This document shows, piece by piece, positions 62,121-64,000 of a DNA stretch of 64,000 bases (position 1 is the first letter of the stretch; the number at the start of each line of letters is the position of its first letter). Below the pieces are notes generated by a model. That model saw nothing but the letters and a program-made list of their open reading frames with translations, was not told the DNA's origin and made no database searches. A program made the translations under genes and the position numbers. Origin of the DNA: Bacteroidota bacterium (lineage in GTDB: Bacteria; Bacteroidota; Bacteroidia; AKYH767-A; OLB10); contig JADKJB010000003.1 of assembly GCA_016722525.1 (NCBI GenBank), positions 413,313-477,312 on the forward strand, in the 5' to 3' direction.

Positions 62121-64000
62121 ATGAAAAAGCAACTCCTTTACATCTTAGGCATATTAATGACTCTCCAGGTGGGGTTAATACTCAAATTGAAGCGGCCACG
62201 AGGACATGGAACGGGTCGGTTAACAATTCCTGGTTTACAGCTGGGAATTGGTCAAGCAGTTCAATACCAGACAGTTTGGATAATATTGTATTGAATTCCA
62301 ATGCTCCGAATAACCTCACTTTAACCCAAAACCACAAGGTCACGGCGTTTACCATCAATGGTGATACGCTTGACTTAGGTGGGTATACATTGACTGTCAC
62401 CGGAAATTGTACTTTCTCAGGTGGAAAAACAACTACCGGAATCATTAAACCTATTGGCACTTTATGTCATTTTGGTGGCGGTATTATTGATTCCCGAATT
62501 GAAGCTAATTGCGGATATTATCACATGAACGGGGGCTCGTTTTTAAAGGTAACTATCTTAATATCAACAGGTTCTGCATCTACTACAGGGACCGGAAATT
62601 GTACTTTTGCAGATAGTTTATCTATTTCACACAGCGGAACGTATTATTTACAATGGGTTCCACGAATAATGATATTTTTAACGGCCCTTTGACTATTGTG
62701 AATTCTTCAACACATGAGTTCTATTTGGCCACAGGAGATACCAGTTACTTCAATAATAATTTGATAATCAACAACACAAGTGCAGGCGGAGTTGTTTTTG
62801 GTAACACCGGAGGAGTTTCCTATTTAGCTTCCGGCAAAACCATCTCCATCGGTTCAAGTGGCTTCACGGATAATTACCTGACGCTGAAAAATTTTTACCA
62901 ATTAGGATCCACAGCACAAACACTTACTTTAACAGGAACAGCAATTGTAAATTGTAATAACGCCAATTTTAACGGAAATCTAACTGTCACAGCACCCGGA
63001 ATTTTGCTTAAAAATAGTACTTTCAATGGAACCACAACCCTTACACGTAACGGCAGTTCCGGAAATTTCCACAGCGACGGTGGAAATTTATATAACAATT
63101 CATTCACCATAGACAATTCCGGGTCTTCTGGAAGAATCAGACTAGCAAGTACTACGGCAGATACTTATAATGGGAGTGCAACCTTTAGTTCTTCAGGAGG
63201 ACAAGATGTACAAATAGCTTATTCGGGGAATAATATTTTTGCAGGTAACATTACCATAAATAGCAACAAAGTGGTGTTTAATACGGCAAGTGGGAAAGTG
63301 ACATTCTCAGGTGGAAATTCACAGACACTTAACGGAAGTTATAATTATCCATTCAAAATTAGCTATCAACAAAAGTGCAAATCATGTAACTGCCAATACG
63401 ACATTAAGTGTGGATGATACGTTGTTTTTTGTGAGTAAAAATCTAATCACCACATCAACAAATCTTTTAACCATAAAAGCAGGTTCGGTTGTCAGTGGTG
63501 CATCAAATTCAAGTTTCGTGAGTGGACCAGTAAAGAAAACTGGAAACTCTGCATTTCAATTTCCGGTAGGGAAGAATAGTATATTTAGAAAAGTTGAAAT
63601 AACAGCACCTTCAAATGCAACAGATGCTTTTACGGCGGAATATTTTGACACATCACAAACATCAGGTTCTACCATGGATACCACAATTAATTTTATAAGT
63701 GATTGTGGCTATTGGTCACTTACACGAAATACCGGATCATCTAACATTACACCCAAGTTTGCTTTTGACTCAACTCATTGCGATTACCTTTCTGTAAAAC
63801 CTGTACATATCGCTTTTTGGGATGGAACCAAGTGGGTGGATAAAGGAGAGGGTGTAAATGATAGTAACACAAAAAAGACGAGTGCAGCGGTTACCTCATA
63901 TGGAAACTATGCATTGGCTTACAAGTTAATAGCAGGGGATGCACCACAGATGCCATATGCTTTGTCAGTTAGTACAACTTGTACAGCAATTGAGATTTTA
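62121..64000 (+). CDS. Giant beta-helix protein, copy 2, partial and frameshifted
   Basis: The start of a second giant secreted protein, homologous along its length to the first part of the gene at 32239-38858. Signal peptide MKKQLLYILGILMTLQVG, then WNGSVNNSWFTAGNWSSSS, NAPNNLTLTQNHKVTAFTIN, HFGGGIIDSRIEANCGYYHM, and after shifts GDTSYFNNNLIINNTSAGG and SNSSFVSGPVKKTGNSAF. At least three one-base shifts (near 62180, 62650 and 63360) divide it. It runs off the right edge, so the sorting domain, if any, is out of view. Confidence 0.8.

Overview
The window is chromosomal DNA from a member of the Bacteroidota, probably an uncultured environmental Chitinophagales/Sphingobacteriales-like lineage. 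The evidence is a low GC content, many secreted proteins ending in type IX secretion system (T9SS) type A sorting domains, promoters of the TTTG-N19/20-TAnnTTTG type (for example 17241-17272, 39921-39951, 60023-60053), a SecA with a C-terminal zinc motif, and a two-component sensor with a periplasmic propeller. Rank below phylum is inference. About 18 genes, including ones expected to be essential such as tilS, are split by one-base indels, many of them in homopolymer runs. Most of these breaks look like consensus errors rather than biology, so I give reconstructed gene spans. Three further breaks are in-frame stop codons.

Layout. 1-6.7 kb (minus strand): a polysaccharide export operon with a Wzc-like co-polymerase/tyrosine kinase, an ABC flippase, an alpha/alpha-toroid protein, a UDP-GlcNAc 2-epimerase and a partial unknown gene. 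7.0-9.1 kb (plus): gmd and fcl, which make GDP-L-fucose, probably for the same polysaccharide. 9.1-14.2 kb: pabB, tilS, a membrane protein, lemA and two TPM-domain genes. 14.3-16.9 kb: a three-gene ABC importer. 17.3-20 kb: a DsbD-like reductase and gmhA. 20-39.3 kb: a secreted-protein district with a T9SS surface protein, a lipoprotein, a DUF1579 protein, a propeller protein, four tandem paralogues of one secreted family, a very large beta-helix protein and a small secreted partner.

40.2-47 kb: comM, then a four-helix-bundle (S23/IVP) gene bracketed by two heptamer minisatellite arrays, then a propeller sensor kinase and its response regulator. 47.3-59.9 kb (minus): glutathione peroxidase, secA, an MFS transporter, a second heptamer satellite, a DUF2795 protein, cobalamin adenosyltransferase, an ABC ATPase, a methyltransferase, a decayed cytochrome P450, an unknown secreted protein, another DUF1579 protein and an outer-membrane barrel. 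60.0-60.7 kb: tRNA-Val(TAC), then two tRNA-like elements and an interrupted GIY-YIG nuclease gene whose stop codon lies inside the second tRNA-like element. Each of the three RNAs has its own terminator hairpin. 61.6-64 kb (plus): a second, diverged copy of the small secreted protein plus giant beta-helix cassette, in the opposite orientation to the one at 32.2-39.3 kb.

The most unusual items are the tRNA-like/GIY-YIG element, the minisatellite-bracketed S23 gene, the inverted T9SS cassette pair, and the tandem secreted family with signs of gene conversion and sorting-domain exchange.
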